This document shows positions 52,486-61,794 of a DNA stretch of 64,000 bases, piece by piece. Made by a program: the position numbers and the translations under genes. The stretch is from Hoeflea ulvae (GTDB taxonomy: Bacteria; Pseudomonadota; Alphaproteobacteria; Rhizobiales; Rhizobiaceae). The stretch spans positions 3,479,501-3,543,500 of the forward strand of contig NZ_JAOVZQ010000001.1 in assembly GCF_026619435.1 (NCBI RefSeq). Direction: 5' to 3'. The notes beneath the pieces are model-generated. The model saw only the letters and a program-made list of their open reading frames with translations, searched no databases and had not been told where the DNA came from. How positions within the stretch are numbered: the stretch's first letter is position 1; the number at the start of each line of letters is the position of its first letter.

Positions 52486-52635
52486 CCCGCCCGGCCCGGC
52501 TCCGGCGGGCAATCCCGCGCGCTTGCATCAATTGCGAAGAATGGATTCCGGCCTGGGGCAAGCATATGCCCCTCGCCGGAAACTGCGTTTTACGGGACTA
52601 TAGGTTCGCCGCGAACCACGTGCAGACCATCCGCG

Positions 52636-53913
52636 CTACTCGCCGGTCTGGTCCTCGGCGTCATGCTGCTTGCGGATCGAGCGCACCACCATCCAGGTAA
52701 ATCCGATGGCAACCGGCACGAACAGCGCCGAGGCCAGGCCGGACTTGATCGGCAGTCCGAACCCGTCCAGCGGCTTGGCCAGATAGCCGAACAGGCCGAC
52801 AATGTAATAGGAAATGGCGGCGACCGAGAGCCCTTCCACGGTCTGCTGCATGCGCAACTGCAGCTTGACCCGGCGGTTCATCGAACTCAACAGCGCGCTG
52901 TTCTGCTGCGCCAAGGCGACATCGATCCAGCTGCGCAACAGCGTGGTGGCGCGGGACAGCTTGCGCGACAGGTTGGCTTGACGCTCCTCGATCGACTGGC
53001 AAGTGCGCATCGCCGGTGCCAGCCGCTTTTCCAGGAATGCCCCGATGGTCTCGAATCCCGGCTGCTGGATTTCATCCAGAGCGGCGATCCGCTCGCGCAC
53101 GATGTTGTAATAGGCGCGGCTCGCTCCGAACCGGTAGAGACTGAGCGCAGCGCTTGCCTCCAGTTCGGCGGCAAGCCCGGTGATGTCGGAGAGCAATGAG
53201 TCGGCATTGTCGCGGGCGCCGGTCTTCATCGCCTGGGTGATCTTTGTCAGGCTGTCCTCGATCCGCCGCATCTCCGGCGACAGCGACCGGGCCAGCGACA
53301 ATCCCATCGTCGCCAGCGTCCGGTAGGTCTCGATGTCCAGAAGCCGCTGTACCACCGCGCCGCGGCCGGCATCGGTCATGCCCTTGTCGATCACCAGAAT
53401 GCGGGTCAGCCCGTCGCCGTCCTGGCGGAAATCCGTGGCGATCATCGCCTGTCCGCCCTTGACCTCGCTCAGGCACAGGCTGGTCGGATCAAACCTGTCC
53501 ATCGCGGCTTGCGTCTCGGCCGAATCCGCCCGCACCTCGAGCCGGATCCCGGAAATCATGCTGCCCGGTGCTGCGAACTGGTCGCCGAATGGATGGGTGT
53601 CGATACTGTCGCCAAACCGGTCGGGCGCCGGCGCATCCCAGAAATAGGTGGAAAATTCCGTATGCCGCTCCCAGCGCAGCGTGCCCTGCCCCCAGCCCAT
53701 GGAAAAATGCGCCGTATCACGGCCGGGCACGGCCACACCGCGGGCGCGCGCCAGTTCTGCCAGCACCGCATGATCGACCACCGCGCCGCCTTCGGTCAGG
53801 AATGCCAGCTGAAAGATCACCCGCGACTTGCCCACCAGCGCGAATGGCCGCGCATGAATCTCGCCCAGCGCCTCGGCCCGGCCTGCCGCCATCGGAAATG
53901 AAAATCGGCCCAT
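52636..53913 (-). CDS. DUF3422 membrane protein
   Basis: 425-aa protein of the DUF3422 family. The conserved N-terminus is EIHARPFALV, with FSMGWGQGTLRWERHTEFSTYFW and coiled-coil segments in the middle. Two C-terminal membrane helices (about 358-380 and 390-412) follow. The start at 53913 has GGGGGAC upstream. Biochemical role unknown; the topology suggests a membrane-anchored cytoplasmic sensor or CorA-like fold. Confidence 0.85.
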   Translation of the reverse strand: MGRFSFPMAAGRAEALGEIHARPFALVGKSRVIFQLAFLTEGGAVVDHAVLAELARARGVAVPGRDTAHFSMGWGQGTLRWERHTEFSTYFWDAPAPDRFGDSIDTHPFGDQFAAPGSMISGIRLEVRADSAETQAAMDRFDPTSLCLSEVKGGQAMIATDFRQDGDGLTRILVIDKGMTDAGRGAVVQRLLDIETYRTLATMGLSLARSLSPEMRRIEDSLTKITQAMKTGARDNADSLLSDITGLAAELEASAALSLYRFGASRAYYNIVRERIAALDEIQQPGFETIGAFLEKRLAPAMRTCQSIEERQANLSRKLSRATTLLRSWIDVALAQQNSALLSSMNRRVKLQLRMQQTVEGLSVAAISYYIVGLFGYLAKPLDGFGLPIKSGLASALFVPVAIGFTWMVVRSIRKQHDAEDQTGE

Positions 53914-54109
53914 GATGTCGTCCCCCGTCCAAGCGGCCCGCCCGGGCACCCGTCAATTCCGCCGGCATGCAGCGACCGCAAACCCGCCCGCAGGCGTGCA
54001 CGGTAACGGCCAAACAACGCCAAGTCCCGCATTATCGCCCGAATGGGATCAGATGCCGCACCGGCGGCTTTTCATCGGAAGGTAACCTGCACCCGGAATC
54101 TGCCTGAAT

Positions 54110-54472
54110 TCACGACGCCTTGCGAACTTGAGCGTCATTGTCCTGCCCGGCGGCCCGCGCCAACACCTCTTCCGCCCATTGATTGAGACTCTTGCCGGCA
54201 AGATCGGCAGCGATGGCCGCTGCGCGGTGTGTTTCGGGATCTACCCGGAACATGACCTTCCCGGAATAGGGCTTTTGCGGATCCTTGCCGATCCTCGCGC
54301 ATGCGTCGATATAGTCGTCCACGGCATCGTGAAAGGCTGCCTTGAGTTCGGCCACCGTGTCGCCGTGAAAGCCGACGACATCCTGAATTCCGGTAATCCG
54401 GCCGAAGAACAGCTCATCATCGCCATCATACTCGATGCGGGCATGATAGCCCCTGTGGGTCATCGTGTTCAT
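54110..54472 (-). CDS. hicB: HicB-family antitoxin
   Basis: 120-aa antitoxin. The N-terminal partial RNase H-like HicB fold (YHARIEYDGDDELFFGRITG ... VAELKAAFHDAVDDYID) neutralises HicA. The C-terminal ribbon-helix-helix segment (VDPETHRAAAIAADLAGKSLNQWAEEVL) binds DNA. It overlaps hicA by 4 bp, with toxin first, the canonical order. Confidence 0.9.
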   Translation of the reverse strand: MNTMTHRGYHARIEYDGDDELFFGRITGIQDVVGFHGDTVAELKAAFHDAVDDYIDACARIGKDPQKPYSGKVMFRVDPETHRAAAIAADLAGKSLNQWAEEVLARAAGQDNDAQVRKAS

Positions 54473-54723
54473 CGCTTCACTCCAATCATCTCCAGAAAGG
54501 CGCGTGCGTCCCGCACCTGATACCGCTTGGCTTCCTTTTCCGGATGCGGCCGGTGAAACGAGGCGACGACCCCGTCCTTTTCAAACCGAACCCGCGAACC
54601 TCGCCCCTCAACGATCCTTGCACCGGCAGCCACCAGCACTGCTTCGATATCGGTCCAGGCGATGGTGCCGGAAACCGGGTTTTTAAAAATTGCAGCAAGG
54701 GTCTTTCTTTGCTTGCTATTCAT
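54469..54723 (-). CDS. hicA: HicA-family mRNA interferase toxin
   Basis: 84-aa double-stranded-RNA-binding-fold toxin with the catalytic histidine in ASFHRPHPEKE. Start at 54723 (MNSKQRKTL). The promoter region holds two TTGC/GCAA dyads, one of which overlaps the start codon. Cleaves mRNA when HicB is lost. Confidence 0.88.
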   Translation of the reverse strand: MNSKQRKTLAAIFKNPVSGTIAWTDIEAVLVAAGARIVEGRGSRVRFEKDGVVASFHRPHPEKEAKRYQVRDARAFLEMIGVKR

Positions 54724-54731
54724 GCAAGCAA
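54709..54731. promoter_or_regulatory. Inverted repeat over the hicA start codon
   Basis: TTGCTTGC-N7-GCAAGCAA is a perfect 8-bp dyad spanning the hicA ATG. A second dyad, ATTGC-AA-GCAAT, lies about 30 bp upstream near 54752-54763. Likely HicB operators for autorepression. Confidence 0.65.
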
Positions 54732-54825
54732 TATGAGCACACCGCGCACAAATTGCAAGCAATTAATGCTAGCAAGCCTGTCCTGGACCCGAGTGAGGCA
54801 CTACCTTCGACAAGATCCGGTGCGA

Positions 54826-56148
54826 TCACCGCAGACCGAACCGCCCCAGTTTCTCGTTCAGTGTGCGCCGCGGAATGCCCAGCTTTTCGGCGGCGAGCTT
54901 GCAACTGCCATTGCAGTCCGCCATCGCCGTCCGGATTTCGGAGATCTCGTAGGCGGCGAGCCGTTCGGGCAGTGTCTCGCCGGTAATGGCTGCGGCCGCC
55001 GGTTTGCGGGCATCCTCCAGCCCCAGTGCAAAGCGTTCGGCATGGGCCTTGAGTTCACGCACATTTCCCGGCCAGTCATGCGCCAGCAGTTGCGCCACCA
55101 CGGCCGGGGTGATCGTCCGTTCATCGCGCCCGTGGCGGCGGGCGGCAATGCCGGAAAAATGGGCAAACAACAGCGCCACATCCTCCTGCCGCTCGCGCAG
55201 CGGCGGAATGCGGATTTCGCCGCCGGCCAGCCGGTAATAGAGATCCTTGCGCAGCCCGCCCGCCGCGATGTCGCCGCTCAGATCGCTCTTGGCGGCGGTG
55301 ACCACCCTGACATCGATGCCGCGCGAGCGGTTGTCGCCGAGCCGCTCGACCGAGCGTTCCTGCAACAGCCGCAACAGCTTGGCCTGAAATCCGAGCGGCA
55401 TCGATTCGATCTCGTCGAGAAACACCGTGCCGCCCTCGGCATGCTCGAACTTGCCCTTGCGCTCGGCCAGGGCGCCGGTGAACGCCCCCTTGGCGTGGCC
55501 AAAGACCTCGCTCTCGAACAGGCTTTCGGGAATGGCCGCGCAGTTGATCGCCACGAATGGCGCCCCCCGCCGCGGGCTGCCCTCGTGCAGCGCGCGCGCC
55601 ACCAACTCCTTGCCGACGCCGGTCTCGCCGATCACCAGCACATCGATGTCGATGCCGGCAAATGTCGTCACCCGGTCGCGCAGATGCCGCACCGCCGGGC
55701 TGTCGCCCAAAATGCCGTGGCTGCCGTCGGCCCCCGACGCCACCAGATCCTGCAACCGGGAGATTTCCCGCTTCATCCGCCGCTTTTCCACCGCCCGGTC
55801 AAGCACCGTGACCAGATAGTCGGCGTCCCAGGGCTTTTCGACAAAATCCTCCGCCCCGGCCCGCATCGCGCCGACCGCCAGTTGAATGTCGCCATGCCCG
55901 GTCATCATCACCACCGGAAGCCCTGGCCTCAGCGCCAGGATGTCCGGCAGCAGGGTCATGCCATCGAGCCCCGGCATGCGGATATCGCTGATGACGACAT
56001 CCGGGTCGCTCTGACTGATGCGCTCCAGCGCCGCGCGGGGATCCGACACCGACGTGACCATGAAACCGGATACTTCCAGCCAGTCGCAGGCAGCCGTCAG
56101 CAGGTCGGCATCGTCATCGATGATCAGCACATGGCCGCGCGCGCTCAT
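54826..56148 (-). CDS. dctD: DctD-type sigma-54 response regulator
   Basis: 440-aa activator: receiver domain (phosphoacceptor Asp in [10 protein letters not shown]), AAA+ domain with Walker A GETGVGKE, the sigma-54 contact loop GAFTGA, Walker [12 protein letters not shown] and a C-terminal Fis-type helix-turn-helix ([22 protein letters not shown]). Its start overlaps the dctB stop. Likely activates the TAXI-TRAP operon upstream through the sigma-54 promoter at 61632. Confidence 0.92.
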   Translation of the reverse strand: MSARGHVLIIDDDADLLTAACDWLEVSGFMVTSVSDPRAALERISQSDPDVVISDIRMPGLDGMTLLPDILALRPGLPVVMMTGHGDIQLAVGAMRAGAEDFVEKPWDADYLVTVLDRAVEKRRMKREISRLQDLVASGADGSHGILGDSPAVRHLRDRVTTFAGIDIDVLVIGETGVGKELVARALHEGSPRRGAPFVAINCAAIPESLFESEVFGHAKGAFTGALAERKGKFEHAEGGTVFLDEIESMPLGFQAKLLRLLQERSVERLGDNRSRGIDVRVVTAAKSDLSGDIAAGGLRKDLYYRLAGGEIRIPPLRERQEDVALLFAHFSGIAARRHGRDERTITPAVVAQLLAHDWPGNVRELKAHAERFALGLEDARKPAAAAITGETLPERLAAYEISEIRTAMADCNGSCKLAAEKLGIPRRTLNEKLGRFGLR

Positions 56149-57977
56149 CAGGCTATGGGTCCCGTATCGGTGTCGCTGTCGCCGGCGACGGGAAGTGTGA
56201 TGCAGGCAATGGTGCCGCCGCCGGGCCCGGCGGAAAACACGATGTCGCCGCCAAATTCCTGCATGATCGCAATCGAGATCGACAGGCCGAGACCAAGCCC
56301 CTCGCCGGTCAGCTTGGTGGTGAAGAAAGGCTCCTTGATCCGCGACAGATGATCCGGCGCAATGCCGCCGCCATTGTCCTGCACCCGCACCGATACCATG
56401 CCATCGGCCTGTCCTCGGCTGACCTTGACCAGACCGTCCGAGCGGCCATCGACGGCGTCGAGTGCATTGATCACCAGATTGATCAGCACCTGCTCGAATT
56501 TCACCGCCACCGCCAGCACCTTCGGGGCTTCGCCCGTCGCCTTGAACACCGGCGCGATGCCGGCTGTTGCAGCCCGCGGCTGGGTCACGTCGAGCGCATT
56601 GCGGATCGCTTCGTCGACATTGACCTTTTCCAGCACCGCGCCGTCCTTGCGGCCAAAACTCTTCAAGTGCTTGATCGTGCGCTGCATCCGCCGGACCAGG
56701 CCACGCGCCGCCGTCATCCGGTCTCCGGCCTGTGGCGCATCCTCCTTCTGCGCCAGCGCCTGGGCGCTCGCCAGTGTCGTTTCCAGCGCCGCCAGTGGCT
56801 GGCTGACCTCGTGCACGATGGCGCTCGACATCCGGCCCAGTGCGGCCATCTTGGCCGAATGGATCAAACCTTCCTGAGCGGCGCGCAATTCGGTCTCGGC
56901 GCGGCGGCGGTTTTCGTTCTCCCGCGCCAGCTCAAACGTCCGCTCGGCGACCATCCGCTCCAGCGTCTCGGTCTGGCGGGCCTTCAGCCGGGCGAAATTG
57001 CGCCGCTGTTCCAGCGCCCGGACAATGCCCGTGGCCAGCAGGCCGAGCACACCCGCAACCAGCACCCAGAAACCCGCGGCACTGCGCGCCGGTGCAGCCG
57101 TAGCCGCCGACAGGATCAGCCAGCCATCGGGCTCGATCGAGCGGAACCGGGTGATCAGCCGCTCGTCCAGCCCGGCCCCCAGTCCGGCCTCCCCGCCCTC
57201 TCCGCTGGCCAGGCCCTCGGCGTTCAGGATCGGGGTTTTTTCATCAATGCCGATGCCGTCATAGGTGCGTTCGGCGTCAAGCCGGGCCAGTGTGGCCGCA
57301 TCGAGAACCGTGAGCGGCCGGTAGCGCCAGTCCGGATTGCCCGACAGGAACACCACGCCATAGCGGTCGGCAATCGCGGTCAGCGCATCGGCATCGCGCC
57401 AGGCCTGTTCCAACGGTTCGAGATCCACCTTTGCGACAACCACGCCGCGGCCGCCCGGTACATCCAGCCGCGAGGACAGGAAATAGCCGGGCCGTCCGGT
57501 GGTCACGCCGATGGCGTAATAACGTCCCTCGCCATCGGCGATGGCATCGGCGAAATAGGGCCGGAAGCCGTAATTGTTGCCGACAAAACTGCCCTCTTCG
57601 CGGTAATTGCTGGCCGAAAGCGTCAGCCCCGAGGCGTCGATCACATAGATCTCGGCCACGCCGGAATGGTTGGCGACGCGTTCCAGATAGGCATTGGCCG
57701 AGGCAATGCTGGCTTCATCCGCCGGGTTTTCGATCAGCGCCAGGATCCGCGCATCCTCGCCGACCACCCGCGGCAGGGTGCGAAACCGCTCGATCTCGCT
57801 TTCCACCGCCCGCCGTGTGACGATCAGGCTTTGCTCCAGCCCGGCCTCGATCTCCACCGCCGCCAACCGGTAGGCGACCATCCAGGCAGCAGCCGCTGCG
57901 GCAATCGCCGCAACAATCATGATGGCTGTCAGGAGAGGGCTTGGCCGCACCATGGGAAAATCCGGGATCGTCGACAT
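56148..57977 (-). CDS. dctB: DctB-type sensor histidine kinase
   Basis: 609-aa membrane kinase: helix 1 (about 17-37), periplasmic double-PDC sensor (40-300, with NYREEGSFVGNNYGFRPYF), helix 2, coiled coil, then the phosphoacceptor His in SSAIVHEVSQPLAALE and an ATPase domain (NLVINALDA, DNGGGI, GLGLSIS). The DctB family senses C4-dicarboxylates; here the cue may be the TRAP substrate. It follows DUF1850 by 53 bp. Confidence 0.9.
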   Translation of the reverse strand: MSTIPDFPMVRPSPLLTAIMIVAAIAAAAAAWMVAYRLAAVEIEAGLEQSLIVTRRAVESEIERFRTLPRVVGEDARILALIENPADEASIASANAYLERVANHSGVAEIYVIDASGLTLSASNYREEGSFVGNNYGFRPYFADAIADGEGRYYAIGVTTGRPGYFLSSRLDVPGGRGVVVAKVDLEPLEQAWRDADALTAIADRYGVVFLSGNPDWRYRPLTVLDAATLARLDAERTYDGIGIDEKTPILNAEGLASGEGGEAGLGAGLDERLITRFRSIEPDGWLILSAATAAPARSAAGFWVLVAGVLGLLATGIVRALEQRRNFARLKARQTETLERMVAERTFELARENENRRRAETELRAAQEGLIHSAKMAALGRMSSAIVHEVSQPLAALETTLASAQALAQKEDAPQAGDRMTAARGLVRRMQRTIKHLKSFGRKDGAVLEKVNVDEAIRNALDVTQPRAATAGIAPVFKATGEAPKVLAVAVKFEQVLINLVINALDAVDGRSDGLVKVSRGQADGMVSVRVQDNGGGIAPDHLSRIKEPFFTTKLTGEGLGLGLSISIAIMQEFGGDIVFSAGPGGGTIACITLPVAGDSDTDTGPIA

Positions 57978-58030
57978 TCTTGCGTCACCGATCCTAGTGG
58001 TTTCGCCATGATCGGCAACAGCACCGCTGC

Positions 58031-58399
58031 TCATGGCGCGCAAGGCGAGATGCGGACAGGCGCCGCCGCTTCGGCTCCGAGTCTCTCGCAGCCGCCTGCA
58101 TGGCAAAGCTGCCAGGCCGACACCGTGGCGCCTGATGATGCCAGAACCAGTTCCGGCACCACCGGCAATGTGGGCGTCCAGACCCACCAGCCGTCTTCAA
58201 GCGTCGCGCCTTCGCCCGGGTCCATGCCGGCGCCCGAGCCCTTGACCCGCGCCTCGGTCAGTTCCAGCCCCTCAGCCGTGACCTGCCAGCTCTCCCGCCA
58301 CTCGGTCTTTTCCACCGAATGGGTCCAGGACAGGCTGAACACAGCCGTCGCGATGGTCATCGCCTTGCCGCCTGCCAGGATGCAAAGCGAAAGCCCCAT
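58031..58399 (-). CDS. DUF1850 protein of a TAXI-TRAP system
   Basis: 122-aa protein of the DUF1850 family, regularly encoded beside fused TRAP permeases. N-terminal hydrophobic stretch, then WTHSVEKTEWRESW, the family's HSV(E/Q) motif. Starts directly after the TRAP permease stop. Role in transport unknown. Confidence 0.88.
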   Translation of the reverse strand: MGLSLCILAGGKAMTIATAVFSLSWTHSVEKTEWRESWQVTAEGLELTEARVKGSGAGMDPGEGATLEDGWWVWTPTLPVVPELVLASSGATVSAWQLCHAGGCERLGAEAAAPVRISPCAP

Positions 58400-60505
58400 T
58401 CAGGCAGCCTCCATGCCCGCGCGCATCTGCCGGTAGGCCAGGAATGCGAAGACCGCCGCCAGCGCAAAGCCGATCTCGTCGGTCAGCGGCAGGGAGGCGA
58501 CCAGAGTGAACGCCGCCGCCATGCCCAGCGCCCGGAGCGGCCAGCCAAGCGGTCCGCCGAGGAATCCGATCACCGCAGCGCCCCACAGCCCGATTGCCAG
58601 CGTCGTCTTGGCGACAATGTAGATCACCGCCGGCACATAGCCGATTTCGGACGCCAGCGCGCCGCCATCCTGCAGCATCAGCGCCGGCGTGTAGACCGCC
58701 ATGAACGGGATCACGAACCCGGCGGCGGCCACCTTGATCGCCTCCATCGAGATTTTGAGCCCGTTCTCCTTGGCAATCGGCGCGGCTGCGAAACAGGCCA
58801 GCGCCACCGGCGGCGTAAGATCGGCCAGAATGCCGAAATAGAACACGAACATGTGGCTGACGATCAACGGCACGCCAAGTTCCAGAAGCGCCGGACCGGC
58901 AATCGACGAGGTGATGATGTAGTTGGGGATCGTCGGAATTCCCATGCCGAGCACGATGCAGGTGATCATCGTCAGAACCAGCGACAAGAACAGGCTTTCC
59001 TGACCGACCGAGACAATGAACTGGCCAAAGGTATTGGCAGCCCCGGTCAGCGTCATGGTGCCGATGATGATGCCGACCACGGCGCAGGCGACACCGACCG
59101 GCAGCGCCGTCTTGGCACCTTCGGCCAGCGCATCCCGGCAGATCACCAGCGTCTCCCGCCCGCCCTTGGACAGCGCGTTCCAGGCAATCAGCGCCAGCAC
59201 CGCCGCCAGGATCACCATGATGCCGAATTGCAGAAAGGCCGCGGCGACAACGCCAAGCCCGATCCAGAACATCAGCCGGATTACGCCGGCAGGCAGGCCC
59301 AGCGCGATTGATCCGCCGAGAATGAGCAGCACCGTCAGCGCCAGTCCCACAGTTCCGGCAAACAGCGGCGTGTAGCCCGAAAACAGCAGATAGATCAGCA
59401 TCAGCAACGGCAGCACCAGGAACCACTGCTGTTTCAGCGCCTTCATCGGTGATGGCAGCTGGTCTTTTGGCAGGCCGACCAGATTGTGCTTGCCGGCCTC
59501 CAGATGCACCATCCAGAAGGCGGAGGCGAAATAGAGCACCGCCGGAATGATCGCCGCCTGGACGACCTCGTAATATTCGACGCCGAGCGTTTCGGCCATG
59601 ATGAAGGCCACCGCCCCCATCACTGGCGGCATCAGCTGTCCGCCCATCGAGGCGGTCGATTCCACCCCGCCGGCGAAGGCGGACCGGTAGCCGAACTTCT
59701 TCATCAGCGGGATGGTGAACTGTCCGGTGGTCACCACATTGGCAACGCCGGAACCGGAAATCGTGCCCATCAGGCCGGACGAGATCACCGACACCTTGGC
59801 CGCGCCGCCGCGCTTGTGGCCGACCAGGCCCAGCGACACGTCGGTAAACAGCTGGATCATGCCTGCTTTTTCAAGGAAGGCGCCAAACAGGATGAACAGG
59901 AAGATGAAGCTCGACGAGACAAAGATCGGGATGCCGTAGATGCCCTCGGTGCCATAGGCCATATGGTCGATGACCTGGGCGAAATCATAGCCGCGGTGAT
60001 CGAACGGCGCCGGCAGATATTCGCCGAACAGGCAATAGGCCAGAAACGCGCCGGAAATGATCGGCAGCGCCGGGCCCATGATCACCCAGGCCGCGGCAAA
60101 CACGGTTGCCAGCGCAATCACGCCCATGACGATATCGCGCTCGAGCGGATCGCCGGCACGCATCAGCAGTTCGGTATATTCATACCATTGGTAAAAGGCG
60201 ACGAGGACACCCAGCCCGCCCACGATCCAAGCGACACCCTTCATCGCCGGACCGGCATTGCGCACCAGCGCGATCAGCGGAAATGTCAGCAGCATCAGGA
60301 AGCCGACGTGAAACGCGCGGACGATCTGGCTGGCGAAATCGACAATATGGGCGGCCGTGGCGATCTGGAAGACCGAGAAGACAAGCGCGATCCAGAACAG
60401 GAAGCGGCCTTCGCGCGTGGCCGGAAAGCTTTCCGCCAGGGGATCATGCAGACCGAGGTCCGGCTGCTCCTCCGGAGCCTGATGTGGCGTCTGATCATGC
60501 AGCAT
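58400..60505 (-). CDS. TRAP transporter fused permease (DctQM)
   Basis: 701-aa membrane protein joining the small DctQ-like and large DctM-like subunits in one chain of about 16-18 helices, as in the 4TM/12TM TAXI-type systems. Key segments: ISGSGVANVVTTGQFTIPLMKKFGY and GMGIPTIPNYIITSS. The start at 60505 (MLHDQTPHQ) follows GGGGAGGAC. Works with the TAXI receptor encoded 98 bp upstream. Confidence 0.92.
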   Translation of the reverse strand: MLHDQTPHQAPEEQPDLGLHDPLAESFPATREGRFLFWIALVFSVFQIATAAHIVDFASQIVRAFHVGFLMLLTFPLIALVRNAGPAMKGVAWIVGGLGVLVAFYQWYEYTELLMRAGDPLERDIVMGVIALATVFAAAWVIMGPALPIISGAFLAYCLFGEYLPAPFDHRGYDFAQVIDHMAYGTEGIYGIPIFVSSSFIFLFILFGAFLEKAGMIQLFTDVSLGLVGHKRGGAAKVSVISSGLMGTISGSGVANVVTTGQFTIPLMKKFGYRSAFAGGVESTASMGGQLMPPVMGAVAFIMAETLGVEYYEVVQAAIIPAVLYFASAFWMVHLEAGKHNLVGLPKDQLPSPMKALKQQWFLVLPLLMLIYLLFSGYTPLFAGTVGLALTVLLILGGSIALGLPAGVIRLMFWIGLGVVAAAFLQFGIMVILAAVLALIAWNALSKGGRETLVICRDALAEGAKTALPVGVACAVVGIIIGTMTLTGAANTFGQFIVSVGQESLFLSLVLTMITCIVLGMGIPTIPNYIITSSIAGPALLELGVPLIVSHMFVFYFGILADLTPPVALACFAAAPIAKENGLKISMEAIKVAAAGFVIPFMAVYTPALMLQDGGALASEIGYVPAVIYIVAKTTLAIGLWGAAVIGFLGGPLGWPLRALGMAAAFTLVASLPLTDEIGFALAAVFAFLAYRQMRAGMEAA

Positions 60506-60603
60506 GCGTTGTCCTCCCCAAACACGCGGAATTTTGTGGCGGAACCGCTTTCGAGGTCCCGCCACAGTCAAGTGATGATGCTAGTCCGGATTTGTGCCCG
60601 GTC

Positions 60604-61560
60604 TTACATCATGCCCTTTTCCTTGTAGTAGCGTTCTGCGCCCGGATGCAGCGGCACCGGCATGCCCTTGAGGGCATTTTCCAGCTTGATCTGGGCTGCG
60701 GCCTTGTGGGCGGCTTCCAGGTCGGGAAGGTTTTCGAACAGCTGCTTGGTCATCTCATAGGCGAGATCGTCACTGACATCGGAATGGGTGACGAGGAAAT
60801 TGACCACTGCGACGGTCTGAACATCGGCGTCCTGACCGGTATAGGTGCCGGCCGGAATGGTCGCCGAGATGTAAGGCGCGCCGAGCGCATCGACCACGTC
60901 GGAAGGCACGGCCACCATCTGGATGTCCACCGAGGTCGACAGATCCTTGATCGACGACACGCCGAGACCGGCCGACTGCAAGGTCGCGTCCAGCTGACGG
61001 TTCTTGATCAGCTCGACCGATTCCGCAAATGGCAGATATTCGGTCTTGGACAGATCGTCATAGGACATGCCGGCCGCTTCGAAGATCTTGCGCGCGTTGA
61101 GCTCGGTGCCGGACTTTGCCGCACCCACCGACAGGCTCTTGCCCTTCAGGTCGGCGAAATTGGCAATGCCGGATTCCTTCGACGCCACGATCTGGATGTA
61201 GTTCGGGTAGACGGCTGAAATGCCGCGCAGCTTGTCGAGCGGGGCCTTGAAACCGGCATCCGCATCGCCCTCCCAGGCGAGCTTGACGGAATCGCCGAGC
61301 GCCAGGGCCAGTTCACCCTTGCCCTGCTGCAGCAGGTTGAGGTTTTCCACCGACGCCTTGGTCGACTGCACCTGGGTGCGCACGCCTTCGATCTTTTCGG
61401 CATAGATCTTCGACAGGCCGACACCGAGCGGGTAATAGACGCCCGAAGTGCCGCCGGTGAGGATGTTGACGAACTGGTCGGCCTTGGCCGGCGCCAGCGT
61501 AAGGCCCATGGCAGTGGCTGCCATCAGGGTAACAAGACTTCTGCGATTGAAACTGATCAT
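60604..61560 (-). CDS. TAXI-family TRAP solute receptor
   Basis: 318-aa periplasmic receptor with a signal peptide ending PAKA-DQFV and the TAXI motif ILTGGTSGVYYPLGVGLSKI. The start at 61560 follows GGAGGAG. First gene of TAXI-permease-DUF1850-dctB-dctD. The ligand is probably an organic acid or amino acid such as glutamate or 2-oxoglutarate; not determined. Confidence 0.92.
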   Translation of the reverse strand: MISFNRRSLVTLMAATAMGLTLAPAKADQFVNILTGGTSGVYYPLGVGLSKIYAEKIEGVRTQVQSTKASVENLNLLQQGKGELALALGDSVKLAWEGDADAGFKAPLDKLRGISAVYPNYIQIVASKESGIANFADLKGKSLSVGAAKSGTELNARKIFEAAGMSYDDLSKTEYLPFAESVELIKNRQLDATLQSAGLGVSSIKDLSTSVDIQMVAVPSDVVDALGAPYISATIPAGTYTGQDADVQTVAVVNFLVTHSDVSDDLAYEMTKQLFENLPDLEAAHKAAAQIKLENALKGMPVPLHPGAERYYKEKGMM

Positions 61561-61631
61561 CGGGTTCTCCTCCATTATTCCGATACATGCAAAGCGCGTT
61601 TCTCCATTGCGCCTCGCCACGGCCTTTGGCT

Positions 61632-61648
61632 AGCAATGCGCGTGCCAG
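61632..61648 (-). promoter_or_regulatory. Sigma-54 promoter of the TAXI-TRAP operon
   Basis: The minus strand reads CTGGCACGCGCATTGCT, a full match to the -24/-12 consensus TGGCACG-N4-TTGC with the GG-GC spacing of 10. The predicted start is near 61621, about 60 nt before the receptor ATG. Confidence 0.85.
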
Positions 61649-61700
61649 ATCCTGCTCTACAGGATTTTCAGGGCTTTGGCCAAATTCGAAACCACAATCC

Positions 61701-61746
61701 GGCAATATCTTGCCAGATAGGCGCCGCGTCCTGGCAAGATATTGCC
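61701..61746. promoter_or_regulatory. Tandem upstream activator sites (probable DctD sites)
   Basis: Two 14-bp dyads, GGCAATATCTTGCC (61701-61714) and GGCAAGATATTGCC (61733-61746), lie 32 bp apart. Together they form a perfect 16-bp inverted repeat with a 14-bp spacer. They sit about 85-120 bp upstream of the sigma-54 start, the right distance for an enhancer-binding protein dimer pair. Confidence 0.75.
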
Positions 61747-61794
61747 AGAGTGAGCTGTTTAGGCAGGAAATGTCCGGCTGCCGGGATGGCCGTC

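Noticed and set aside
61701..61746. The GGCAA/TTGCC dyads read as a second sigma-54 promoter
   Set aside because: The GG to GC spacing is 9, not 10; the site 61632-61648 fits perfectly, so the dyads are better explained as activator sites.
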